DNA of 9,611 nucleotides from Eggerthellaceae bacterium. Lineage in GTDB: Bacteria > Actinomycetota > Coriobacteriia > Coriobacteriales > Eggerthellaceae. The position numbers and the translations under genes are program-made. The DNA is taken from NCBI GenBank assembly GCA_017559045.1, contig JAFYTB010000061.1, positions 1 through 9,611 on the forward strand. The letters run 5' to 3'. This document shows positions 1-6,767 of the stretch, piece by piece. Within the stretch, counting starts at the first letter, position 1, and every line of letters begins with the position of its first letter. Under the pieces are notes generated by a model. That model searched no databases, had not been told where the DNA came from, and saw only the letters and a list, made by a program, of their open reading frames with translations.

Positions 1-405
1 GATGTTTGCCAGGGGCAGAGCGTTGCCCGGCTTGATGTCGGCCTCGGGACCGCTCATCACGATATCGCCCACCTTCAGACCCTTCGGGTGGATGATGTAG
101 CGCTTCTCGCCATCGATGTAGTGGAGAAGAGCAATACGTGCGGTGCGGTTCGGATCGTACTCGATCGTGGCAACCTTGGCGGGCACGCCGTCCTTGTTGC
201 GCTTGAAGTCGATGATGCGGTAACGCTGCTTGTTGCCGCCGCCCTGGTGACGGGTGGTGATGCGACCGTAGCAGTTACGACCAGCCTTCTTCGGCTTCGG
301 AGCGAGCAGCGACTTTTCCGGCTTGTCCGTGGTGATCTCGGCAAAGTCAGAGACCATCTGGAAGCGGCGGCCGGGGCTCGTCGGCTTATACTGTTTGACT
401 CCCAT
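1..405 (-). CDS. rplB: 50S ribosomal protein L2, N-terminal 135 residues (runs off window)
   Basis: L2 is a primary 23S rRNA-binding protein needed for subunit association and the peptidyl transferase centre. The visible 135 residues begin MGVKQYKPTSPGRR and contain the family signatures RHQGGGNKQRYR (about 68-79), IEYDPNRTARIALLHY and GNALPLANI at the window edge. They read like actinobacterial L2 from the first residue, and full-length L2 is about 275 residues, so roughly half the gene is missing because the window ends. The ATG is preceded by AAGGAAA a few bases upstream. In most bacteria L2 sits inside the S10 operon directly after rplW (L23). Here there is no rplW upstream, only a noncoding leader and then uvrB, so L2 appears to head its transcript. 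Identity is very secure; the unusual context is discussed separately. Confidence 0.97.
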   Translation of the reverse strand, partial: MGVKQYKPTSPGRRFQMVSDFAEITTDKPEKSLLAPKPKKAGRNCYGRITTRHQGGGNKQRYRIIDFKRNKDGVPAKVATIEYDPNRTARIALLHYIDGEKRYIIHPKGLKVGDIVMSGPEADIKPGNALPLANI

Positions 406-684
406 TGTTTTTCCTTTCTCGGGTCTTCTCCGCTCCCCTTCTTGTCCTTCAGATCCTGCGCTCTCAGCTGCGCTTGACGCCCGCTTCAAGCTTCCAGACC
501 CTCAGGTCAACCAGGTTGCTTTAAAAACCCTCTGCTTTGGAACCTTTGCTCGCACGCCTCTCCGTACACCAAAGGCTCCCCTTACTTGGTGGCTAAGCGA
601 TTGCCGAACGGCTGCAAGGGAGGCTTGCAGCTGCGACGCCGTCTAACCACGCGCCCGGGTGTGTCCATACACACGCAGACGCAA
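406..684 (-). promoter_or_regulatory. Long structured 5' leader of rplB
   Basis: About 280 bases lie between the predicted transcription start and the rplB ATG, with no convincing gene on either strand. Read on the minus strand it is rich in inverted repeats. In order these are: GTGTGT-ATGG-ACACAC (674-659), a perfect 8-bp stem with loop CCTCC (631-611), CACCAA paired with TTGGTG (591-567) around a small AGG-GGAG-CCT hairpin, GACC-TGAG-GGTC (508-497) and GCTTGA paired with TCAAGC across 8 bases (491-472). A T5 run at 527-523 follows alternative pairing partners of the CCTTTGG segment. Ribosomal protein operons are often autoregulated by such leaders, so I infer a regulatory role; the ligand is unknown. 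The leader matches no named leader family that I recognise. Confidence 0.55.
611..631 (-). other. Perfect 8-bp hairpin in rplB leader with CCTCC loop
   Basis: On the minus strand GCTGCAAG and CTTGCAGC are exact reverse complements flanking the 5-base loop CCTCC. No T-run follows, so it is not a terminator. The loop resembles the anti-Shine-Dalgarno core, and CTCCC at its edge could pair with GGGAG in the next hairpin downstream (about 577-581). Confidence 0.6.
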
Positions 685-690
685 ATGGAT

Positions 691-719
691 AGTATAGCGC
701 CTCGATTACTACTATTCAA
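691..719 (-). promoter_or_regulatory. Sigma-70-type promoter for rplB
   Basis: On the minus strand TTGAAT (719-714, 4 of 6 consensus positions) and TATACT (696-691, 5 of 6) are separated by exactly 17 bases. It begins 10 bases beyond the uvrB stop codon and points at rplB, predicting a start near 684. This is the best promoter match in the window. Confidence 0.7.
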
Positions 720-728
720 GAAATTTTT

Positions 729-2831
729 TTACGAATTCGCAGGTCGGCGGGCGGAAGCGTAAGCGCTCCCCTTTCGAGCAGACTTCTTCAGGTTCTTGAG
801 AACGTCTTCTTCCGTCGACCCCTCTACGCTCGCGCGAAGCTTAACCACTTGATCGCGAAGGCGCGCCGCCTCTTCGAAGTTCATCTCGCGGCTTGCTGCG
901 GCCATATCGTCCTCCATCGAGGAGATAATGCGCAGCACTTCTTCGCGAGAAAGCTCGGCAAGTTCACGATTGATCTGCTCGGCTGCCTTCGAACCGGCCT
1001 CATCAGCCACATAGCCCATGATGTCGTTGATGGCCTTGCGAATGGTCTGCGGAACAATGCCGTGCTCCTCGTTGTATGCCATCTGAATCTCGCGACGCCT
1101 CGACGTCTCATCGATGGCACGCTTCATGGAGTCGGTGATTTTATCGGCGTACATAATCACCTGACCCGATACATTTCGAGCGGCACGGCCGATTGTCTGA
1201 ATGAGTGAACGGTGATTGCGCAAGAAGCCCTCTTTGTCGGCATCGAGAATAGCCACAAGGCTCACCTCAGGCAGATCCAAGCCCTCACGCAGCAAATTAA
1301 TACCGACAAGAACGTCGAATTCACCTCGGCGCAGACCACTGAGGATCTCGACTCGCTCGAGTGTTCCAATATCGGAATGCATATATCGAGCGCGAATACC
1401 CTGATCAAGTAGATGATCCGTCAGATCCTCAGCCATTTTCTTCGTCAGCGTAGTTATGAGAACGCGCTCATCGCGCGCGGCGCGCTCTTTAGCCTCATCG
1501 ATGATGTCGAATATCTGGTTAGCGCTGCTGCGCACAATGACCTCGGGATCGAGCAAGCCCGTAGGACGAATGATCTGCTCGACCACAGCTTGGCTCACGC
1601 GCTCCTCATAGTCGCCAGGTGTCGCAGACACATAGACGAACTGCGGAACACGGTCCTCGAACTCGTCAAAACGCAACGGGCGGTTGTCCAAGCAGCTAGG
1701 CAGGCGGAATCCATGCTCCGCCAGCGTGACTTTGCGGCTACGGTCACCTTCATGCATGCCGCGAATCTGCGGAACCGTGACATGACTCTCGTCGATGATG
1801 CACAAAAAGTCATCAGGGAAGTAGTCGATAAGCGTGTAAGGCGGCTCGCCCGGCGCGCGATTATCCAAATGCCTCGAATAGTTCTCGATTCCCGAGCAAA
1901 AATTCATGGTCTCGAGCATCTCGAGATCATAGTTGGTGCGCATTTCCAAACGCTGCGCCTCAAGCAGCTTGCCCTCATCGCGGAACTGCTGCAAACGGTC
2001 CCTCAGCTCGTCTCTAATTGTGACGATCGCATGATCCATCTTCGGACGTGCCGTCACATAGTGGGACGCAGGCCAGATGGGAAGAGCCTCGTATTCACCG
2101 CGAATCTCGCCGGTTACGTTGTCGACCTCGGCAATGAGCTCGATCTCGTCACCCCAGAACTCAATGCGAATGGGATGATCGGCATACGGCGGAAACACGT
2201 CAAGGGCATCACCGCGAACACGAAACGTTCCACGAGAAAGCTCATAGTCGTTTCGGTCGTACTGAATGTCGATGAGATCGTGAATCACATCGTCGCGGTC
2301 GTAGGGCTTTTCCTTATCCAAGAAAACAGCCATGCCCGCGTAGTCCATGGGGCTGCCGATGCCGTAAATGCAGCTGACCGATGCCACCACAATGCAATCG
2401 CGACGAGACAGCAAAGCCGAGGTGGCAGCGTGACGCAGCTTCTCGACTTCCTCATTAATGGAGGCATCCTTCTCGATGAAGGTGTCGGAAGAGGGAACGT
2501 ACGCTTCGGGCTGATAGTAGTCGTAGTAGCTGACGAAGTACACGACCGAGTTTTCGGGGAAGAACTCCTTGAGCTCGCTGGCAAGCTGCGCAGCAAGCGT
2601 CTTGTTGGGAGCCATGACAAGCGTCGGTTTCTGCACAGCCTCGATAACCTTCGCCATGGTGAAAGTCTTACCCGAGCCAGTCACGCCCAGAAGCGTCTGA
2701 TAGCGCAGCCCTTCTCGAATTCCGGCCGCAAGATTCTCAACTGCCTGAGGCTGATCACCCGCAGGCTCAAAGGGAGACACCACCGACAACGGCGTATTGG
2801 CAAGGCGCACTTCGGGAAGCTTTCCCTGCAT
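729..2831 (-). CDS. uvrB: UvrABC excinuclease subunit B
   Basis: UvrB is the helicase-like damage-verification subunit of nucleotide excision repair; UvrA loads it onto lesions and it then recruits UvrC for incision. Numbering from the chosen start (700 residues): Walker A GVTGSGKT at 49-56, the damage-probing beta-hairpin with YYDYYQPEAYVP at 102-113, the DEAD-type box IIDESH at 345-350, helicase motif VI QTIGRAAR at 545-552, and a C-terminal UVR motif with MNFEEAARLRDQ near 650-661 that contacts UvrC. The frame is open further upstream to an ATG at 2867, but that codon has only a poor ribosome site. GAGGG lies 7 bases before the ATG at 2831, so I prefer that start; the ATG at 2837 is too close to it. 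The gene follows the flavoprotein gene by 69 bases and is probably cotranscribed. No motif is missing. Confidence 0.97.
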   Translation of the reverse strand: MQGKLPEVRLANTPLSVVSPFEPAGDQPQAVENLAAGIREGLRYQTLLGVTGSGKTFTMAKVIEAVQKPTLVMAPNKTLAAQLASELKEFFPENSVVYFVSYYDYYQPEAYVPSSDTFIEKDASINEEVEKLRHAATSALLSRRDCIVVASVSCIYGIGSPMDYAGMAVFLDKEKPYDRDDVIHDLIDIQYDRNDYELSRGTFRVRGDALDVFPPYADHPIRIEFWGDEIELIAEVDNVTGEIRGEYEALPIWPASHYVTARPKMDHAIVTIRDELRDRLQQFRDEGKLLEAQRLEMRTNYDLEMLETMNFCSGIENYSRHLDNRAPGEPPYTLIDYFPDDFLCIIDESHVTVPQIRGMHEGDRSRKVTLAEHGFRLPSCLDNRPLRFDEFEDRVPQFVYVSATPGDYEERVSQAVVEQIIRPTGLLDPEVIVRSSANQIFDIIDEAKERAARDERVLITTLTKKMAEDLTDHLLDQGIRARYMHSDIGTLERVEILSGLRRGEFDVLVGINLLREGLDLPEVSLVAILDADKEGFLRNHRSLIQTIGRAARNVSGQVIMYADKITDSMKRAIDETSRRREIQMAYNEEHGIVPQTIRKAINDIMGYVADEAGSKAAEQINRELAELSREEVLRIISSMEDDMAAASREMNFEEAARLRDQVVKLRASVEGSTEEDVLKNLKKSARKGSAYASARRPANS

Positions 2832-2900
2832 GGGCATACCCTCTATGTTGGAAAGATGACTGGACATGCGATCAGCTTTCAGAAATCGAGCAGACGAAAA

Positions 2901-3536
2901 CTAGCGAATGAAATTGGTGAACACGCCCGCCTCGCGCTCGGGAAGCTCAATGCCCGCGGCGCGTGCTGCCTCCTGGCATTTCAGGAGATAAGCCATGTTG
3001 CGGCCGAGCGCGCGCATCGTCCACAGACCCTCTTCATCCTGCTCGACCTGCTCGGCGTTGCTGCCGTGCACCATGTTCCAATAGCGAGAACTAACGACGG
3101 GCATCTCGGAAATGGTGAGCCACTTGTTCAGCTGATCAAACGCAGCCGTAGTTCCACCACGACGCGCCGAGCACACAACCGCGCCGGGCTTCAAACGGAA
3201 AGTGGAGCCGCCCTCGGCACGAGATTCGGAGAAGAACAGGCGATCCATGAATGCGGTCATATTGCCCGAAGCGCTGGCATAGTGAACCGGGCTGCCGAAA
3301 ATATAGCCATCGGCCTCGCGGGCTTTCTTCTGGAACTCGACGACACTGCCACCGAATGCGCAGGTACCGCCATTGGAGCAAGCGCCGCAAGCAACGCAAC
3401 CGCCAATAGGCTCATTGCCAATCCAGAAAATTTCAGCCTCAACACCCTCGGCCTCAAGGACCTTGGCAACTTCTTCAAGCGCACGATTCGTACAACCCTT
3501 CTTATGCGGGCTTCCGTTAACCAACAGCACCTTCAT
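2901..3536 (-). CDS. Iron-sulfur-flavoprotein-like NAD(P)H-dependent FMN reductase
   Basis: This 211-residue protein has a flavodoxin-like fold of the NADPH-dependent FMN reductase / iron-sulfur flavoprotein (Isf) group. MKVLLVNGSPHKKG at the N-terminus is the FMN-phosphate loop (GSP at 8-10), and GSPVHYASASGNMTAFMDR at 81-99 is the second flavin-binding segment. Between them Cys47, Cys50, Cys53 and Cys59 form CX2CX2CX5C, the compact motif that binds a [4Fe-4S] cluster in Isf proteins. It probably passes electrons between a reduced nicotinamide or ferredoxin-type donor and an unknown acceptor in the cytoplasm of an anaerobe. The frame runs 31 codons further upstream, but those codons lie across the coaE terminator, and an AAGGGG site sits 6 bases before the ATG at 3536. 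It precedes uvrB in the same orientation; a shared function is not implied. The physiological substrate cannot be read from sequence. Confidence 0.88.
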   Translation of the reverse strand: MKVLLVNGSPHKKGCTNRALEEVAKVLEAEGVEAEIFWIGNEPIGGCVACGACSNGGTCAFGGSVVEFQKKAREADGYIFGSPVHYASASGNMTAFMDRLFFSESRAEGGSTFRLKPGAVVCSARRGGTTAAFDQLNKWLTISEMPVVSSRYWNMVHGSNAEQVEQDEEGLWTMRALGRNMAYLLKCQEAARAAGIELPEREAGVFTNFIR

Positions 3537-3578
3537 GAGACGCCCCTTCCTCGTGATTTCTCGGCATTGCTTTCGTTC

Positions 3579-3587
3579 ATTATCGCA
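3579..3587 (-). promoter_or_regulatory. Possible extended -10 promoter for the flavoprotein-uvrB unit
   Basis: The minus strand reads TGC-GATAAT, an extended -10 element (TGn plus a 5 of 6 hexamer), just after the coaE terminator and about 42 bases before the flavoprotein ATG. No -35 match exists at the right distance because the terminator stem occupies it, which is tolerated by extended -10 promoters. Confidence 0.4.
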
Positions 3588-3631
3588 AAATGAAACATGC
3601 GCGCCCCGCATATACAGCAAGGCGCGCATGT
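3587..3631 (-). terminator. Hairpin terminator after coaE
   Basis: ACATGCGCGCC (3595-3605) and GGCGCGCATGT (3621-3631) are perfect 11-base inverted repeats around a 15-base loop. On the minus strand the stem is followed by a broken T tract, TTTCATTTT, so it should end mnmA-coaE transcription. The loop is long and the tract interrupted, so termination may be partial. Confidence 0.6.
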
Positions 3632-3665
3632 AAATCTTCTAAACGTAAGAAAAAGGCAACCAGTC

Positions 3666-4265
3666 TTACAGGGTCTTCTCGTAATCGAGCCACCAGGAAA
3701 GAACAGCGTTGCGCAGCTCTTCGGGCGTACCGTCGTTGTTGAATACGACATCAGCCTGCTCAATGCGCTCGGCATCGGTGATCTGCTGAGCAATACGACG
3801 ACGCACATCCGCCTCGTCAAAGCCAGAGGCAACCGCACGGGCAATGCGCTTCTCGAGCGGAGCAAGCACCGCAATCACAACATCCGCGGAATAAGCCAGC
3901 GAGCCGGAACGGTTCTTGAACACAGAATACTCGACGACGACAGCCTTGTGACCCTGCGCCTTCAGCTCGGCAACGCGATCGTGGTAAGCGTCTTCGATGC
4001 GCGGCATGGTGATGCGATTAAGCTTACGCGTTTCGGCAGGAGAAACGAATGCCTTCGCAGCCAGAGCGGAGCGAATGATCTTTCCGTTCTCGTCATAGAC
4101 GTCATCGCCGAAGGTCTCGCGGATCTCCTCCTTGACCGTATCCCAATCGTGGATGTCGTGACCGACCTTATCAAGGTCAATAAGAGGAAGCCCCTGCTCG
4201 AGCAGCACTTTGCTCGCAGTAGACTTGCCAGCACCCATTCCGCCGACAACAAACAGCGTCTTCAT
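3666..4265 (-). CDS. coaE: Dephospho-CoA kinase
   Basis: CoaE phosphorylates the 3'-hydroxyl of dephospho-CoA with ATP, the last step of coenzyme A synthesis. The 199-residue protein has the expected length and a P-loop GGMGAGKST at 8-16. LIDLDKVGHDI at 28-38 matches the DxD region, RRRIAQQ near 155-161 the lid, and ADVVFNNDGT at 171-180 the C-terminal base-binding segment. Two usual signatures are weak. The HP dipeptide after the core helix reads MP (ITMPRI, 85-90), and the DLPLLFE-like strand reads VVVEYSVF. The start at 4265 is chosen because GAGGAGG lies 7 bases upstream and the ATG overlaps the mnmA stop by one base (TGATG), implying translational coupling; a 49-codon upstream extension would lie inside mnmA. 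A related P-loop nucleotide kinase is the main alternative. Confidence 0.85.
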   Translation of the reverse strand: MKTLFVVGGMGAGKSTASKVLLEQGLPLIDLDKVGHDIHDWDTVKEEIRETFGDDVYDENGKIIRSALAAKAFVSPAETRKLNRITMPRIEDAYHDRVAELKAQGHKAVVVEYSVFKNRSGSLAYSADVVIAVLAPLEKRIARAVASGFDEADVRRRIAQQITDAERIEQADVVFNNDGTPEELRNAVLSWWLDYEKTL

Positions 4266-5308
4266 CAAAAGACCTCCTCGATCACGCCGCCGCCAATTAC
4301 GGTAGAACCACGATAGAAGACCGCATACTGCCCCGGGGCCGTAGCTTGCTGAGGCTCGATCAACTTGGCTATCACGCGGGATTTTCCATCGAACTCCATG
4401 ATACACGGACACGCACGGGATCGGTATCGAAGTTTAACCATAGCCTCCATCGGATTGGCGAAGTCGGCAATCGCCTGCATGTTGAATCCCGAAACAGCGA
4501 CACCGGAGACCTTCGCCTGCGCACTTGTTCCAATAAGAAGACTGTTTGCAGCGGCATCCTTTGCGAGCACGTAATAAGGCTCCGGACCTGCGACGCCTAT
4601 GCCTTTGCGCTGACCAACCGTGTAGTCAACCAAACCCGTATGTTCACCAACTACGACGCTGTCAAGAACGATAGGACCCGCAGGCGCACAAACGCCATAC
4701 TCGGCCAACAACGCACGATAGCCGTTCGGGGCAAAGCAGATGTCCTGACTTTCGGGCTTGTCAGCAAGCTCCTGCATGCCAAGCTCAGAAGCCATAGCGC
4801 GCACCTGCGTCTTGGAAACCCCGCCCAGAGGAAGAACGAGGCGAGCAAGCTGCTCCTGCGTTAGCATCGCCAGCATATAGCTTTGATCCTTCGCCTCATC
4901 AACAGCGCGCTCAATGGCAAAACGACCGTCTCCGACAGCTACGACATTCGCATAATGCCCCGTTGCCACATGAGTGCAGCCCATGCCGTCTGCTGCTTCA
5001 AGAAGAAAAGGCAGCTTCGCAGAAGCATTGCAACCCACGCAAGGACTCGGAGTAAGGCCTGCCGCATAATCATCGACAAAGGGCGCGATCACGCGCTTCT
5101 CGAACTCTTCGCAACAGTCCACGGAAGCATGGGGAATGCCCAATCGCTCGCACGCCAGACGAGCATCCTGAACGGCATGCCCCCCATCAGGCGTGAATAC
5201 GCACGTAACGCCCACGACATCCCAGCCATCACGGCGCAGCAAAGCCGCAGCTACCGAGCTATCGACTCCTCCGCTCATACCGAGCGCTATGCGACCCTTG
5301 TCCGCCAC
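4265..5308 (-). CDS. mnmA: tRNA-uridine 2-sulfurtransferase
   Basis: MnmA (TrmU) adenylates and then thiolates the wobble uridine U34 of Lys, Glu and Gln tRNAs, using sulfur passed from a cysteine desulfurase. The 347-residue protein has the PP-loop SGGVDSS at 12-18. Its catalytic cysteines are Cys90, in PSPCVGCNA, and Cys191, in ESQDICF, the pair needed for the persulfide mechanism. Further family motifs are ATGHYA (115-120), DQSYMLAML and the VGQRKGIG segment, followed by the C-terminal beta-barrel ending in GGGVIEEVF. Translation starts at GTG, with GAGGAG 5 bases upstream. The gene begins only 18 bases after the rpsA terminator and overlaps coaE, so it either uses readthrough from rpsA or a promoter inside the rpsA 3' end. 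I see nothing broken. Confidence 0.95.
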   Translation of the reverse strand: MADKGRIALGMSGGVDSSVAAALLRRDGWDVVGVTCVFTPDGGHAVQDARLACERLGIPHASVDCCEEFEKRVIAPFVDDYAAGLTPSPCVGCNASAKLPFLLEAADGMGCTHVATGHYANVVAVGDGRFAIERAVDEAKDQSYMLAMLTQEQLARLVLPLGGVSKTQVRAMASELGMQELADKPESQDICFAPNGYRALLAEYGVCAPAGPIVLDSVVVGEHTGLVDYTVGQRKGIGVAGPEPYYVLAKDAAANSLLIGTSAQAKVSGVAVSGFNMQAIADFANPMEAMVKLRYRSRACPCIMEFDGKSRVIAKLIEPQQATAPGQYAVFYRGSTVIGGGVIEEVF

Positions 5309-5326
5309 GCGATCTCCTCACTTACG

Positions 5327-5357
5327 AAAAAGGCGAGACCCGAAAGCCTCGCCTTTT
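5327..5357 (-). terminator. Strong intrinsic terminator after rpsA
   Basis: The minus strand forms AAAAGGCGAG paired with CTCGCCTTTT, extended inward by G.T, C-G and T.G pairs to a TTCG tetraloop, and ends in five Ts. It begins 25 bases beyond the rpsA stop codon. The A-tract on the other side could make it work in both directions, though no plus-strand gene approaches it. Confidence 0.88.
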
Positions 5358-5382
5358 GAAAAATCTATGCTATGCGCAGAAA

Positions 5383-6597
5383 CTACTCTGCAGCAGCCTC
5401 GGTAGCCTCAGCGGGCTTCTCAGCCTTGTCAGCCTTCTTGCGCTTTGCGGGCTTCTCCTCAGCCTGGATGGACTCGTCAACCTCGATCTCGAAGCCGAGC
5501 TCCTCAGCAGCAGCCTTCATGGACAGGGAGATGCGACGACGCTCGGGGTTGATCTCCATGACCTTGACCTTGACGTCAGCGCCAGCCTTGACAACCTGAG
5601 CAGGGGTGTCGATGTGGCGGCCAGCCATCTCGGAGATGTGAACCAGGCCCTCGATGGAAGCGCCGAGCTCGATGAATGCACCGAACGGAACGATCTTGGT
5701 GACCTTGCCGTCAACGATGGTGCCCACCGGGTAGGACTCGACGAGCTTCACCCACGGATCCTCGGTGGTCTGCTTGAGGCCGAGGGAGATACGCTCGCGG
5801 TTCAGATCGACGTCGAGAACCTCGACCTCGACCTCGTCGCCAACCTTGACAACCTCGGACGGATGGTTGACATGGTTCCAAGAGAGCTCGGAGATGTGAA
5901 CCAGACCGTCGATACCACCCAGGTCGACGAAGGCACCGAAGTCCACGATGGAGGAGACGGCACCCTTGAGGCGCATACCCTTGGTGAGCTTGGAGAGGAT
6001 CTCGGCGCGCTCGTTCTTGCGGCCCTCCTCCAGCAGCACACGACGGGAGAGAACAACGTTGTTGCGGTTGCGATCCATCTCGATGACGCGAGCCTCGATC
6101 TCGGTGCCCATGTACATGTCGAGATCCTTCACGCGGCGAAGATCCACGAGGGAAGCCGGAAGGAAGCCGCGCAGACCGATGTCGAGGATAAGGCCGCCCT
6201 TGACAACCTCGATGACCTCGCCGACGACGATCTCGCCAGCCTTGAACTTCTCCTCGACGCTGATCCATGCACGCTCGTACTCAGCGCGCTTCTTGGAGAG
6301 GATCAGACGGCCGTCCTTGTCTTCCTTCTGAAGGACGAGAGCCTCGATCTTCTCGCCCAGGCTAACGATGTCAGCCGGGTCAGCATCCTTGCGGATGGAA
6401 AGCTCACGGGACGGGATAACGCCCTCGGACTTGAATCCGATGTCAACGAGCACCTCGTCATGCTCGAGCTTGACGACGACACCGTCAACGAGATCGCCCT
6501 CGTCGAAGTTGGTGAGCGTACCGTCGATCATCTCGTTCATCTGCTCGTCCGTGAAATCGGAGAAGTCGATAATGGACGTGTTCTTAATTTCGGTCAA
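5383..6597 (-). CDS. rpsA: 30S ribosomal protein S1 (four S1 domains)
   Basis: S1 binds mRNA single strands and helps recruit them to the 30S subunit. This 404-residue protein has four S1 OB-fold repeats at about 34-104, 121-186, 207-276 and 293-362. Repeats 3 and 4 carry the classic FGAFV/I and GLVHISE motifs. A charged Lys/Ala/Glu tail follows from about 375. Four repeats suit actinobacterial and other Gram-positive S1, against six in enteric bacteria. The start is TTG at 6597, with AAAGGGG 6 bases upstream; the in-frame ATG codons further in would cut into the conserved DFSDFTDEQMNE segment. A 15-codon upstream ORF overlaps this start and a hairpin covers its ribosome site, suggesting translational control. 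The gene is probably monocistronic, bounded by terminators at 6844-6860 and 5327-5357. Confidence 0.95.
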   Translation of the reverse strand: MTEIKNTSIIDFSDFTDEQMNEMIDGTLTNFDEGDLVDGVVVKLEHDEVLVDIGFKSEGVIPSRELSIRKDADPADIVSLGEKIEALVLQKEDKDGRLILSKKRAEYERAWISVEEKFKAGEIVVGEVIEVVKGGLILDIGLRGFLPASLVDLRRVKDLDMYMGTEIEARVIEMDRNRNNVVLSRRVLLEEGRKNERAEILSKLTKGMRLKGAVSSIVDFGAFVDLGGIDGLVHISELSWNHVNHPSEVVKVGDEVEVEVLDVDLNRERISLGLKQTTEDPWVKLVESYPVGTIVDGKVTKIVPFGAFIELGASIEGLVHISEMAGRHIDTPAQVVKAGADVKVKVMEINPERRRISLSMKAAAEELGFEIEVDESIQAEEKPAKRKKADKAEKPAEATEAAAE

Positions 6598-6641
6598 AAC
6601 GGACCCCTTTCGAACATTTTCTTTCGGGGACCCTTCGTCAT
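6594..6641 (-). CDS. Possible 15-codon upstream ORF overlapping the rpsA start
   Basis: An ATG at 6641 opens MTKGPRKKMFERGPF, with a second in-frame ATG at 6617. Its TGA (6596-6594) overlaps the rpsA TTG start (6597-6595) by two bases. No good ribosome site precedes the first ATG, so translation is uncertain. If translated, ribosomes would pass straight through the hairpin that covers the rpsA ribosome site. It could also be a chance frame. Confidence 0.3.
   Translation of the reverse strand: MTKGPRKKMFERGPF
6601..6632 (-). promoter_or_regulatory. Hairpin able to sequester the rpsA ribosome binding site
   Basis: On the minus strand GGTCCCC (6632-6626) faces GGGGTCC (6607-6601), giving four C-G pairs, a T.T mismatch and two further G-C pairs around an 18-base loop. 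The downstream arm contains the GGGG of the rpsA Shine-Dalgarno sequence, so the folded form would block initiation. Confidence 0.5.
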
Positions 6642-6758
6642 GATTAATTGCTACTTACCATGTTGCTTGCAGAAGCTTGCTCATTAGCTGTACAACAAAA
6701 CATGTCTCGGGGGCCTACAAATACACCTACCTGCGCGATTTTTTTCGCAAGTCTGACA

Positions 6759-6767
6759 AGTGTATCA
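6759..6767 (-). promoter_or_regulatory. Weak extended -10 promoter candidate for rpsA
   Basis: The minus strand reads TGA-TACACT, which matches the extended -10 TGn and 4 of 6 hexamer positions. The bases 17 upstream (GAGGCA) match the -35 poorly, so this is a tentative placement only. Confidence 0.3.

Noticed and set aside
323..646. Plus-strand ORF spanning the rplB start and leader
   Set aside because: It overlaps the certain L2 start region, has no good ribosome site, and its translation looks like random high-GC sequence.
582..668. 28-codon Arg-rich ORF on the minus strand in the rplB leader
   Set aside because: Its ATG sits in the loop of the GTGTGT/ACACAC hairpin and has no ribosome site, and its frame crosses the structured elements. 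A leader peptide is possible but unsupported.
1413..3593. 726-codon open frame on the plus strand
   Set aside because: It lies opposite uvrB and the flavoprotein gene, both of which have complete family motifs. Its translation resembles no family I know, and it is explained by codon bias on the real strand.
3537..3629. 31-residue N-terminal extension of the flavoprotein
   Set aside because: The extension would be translated from the coaE terminator hairpin. The conserved domain begins at the downstream ATG, which has a good ribosome site.
5356..6687. 443-codon open frame on the plus strand, rich in Leu, Asp and Val
   Set aside because: It is the exact antisense of rpsA; the repetitive composition mirrors the S1 repeats and their codon preference.
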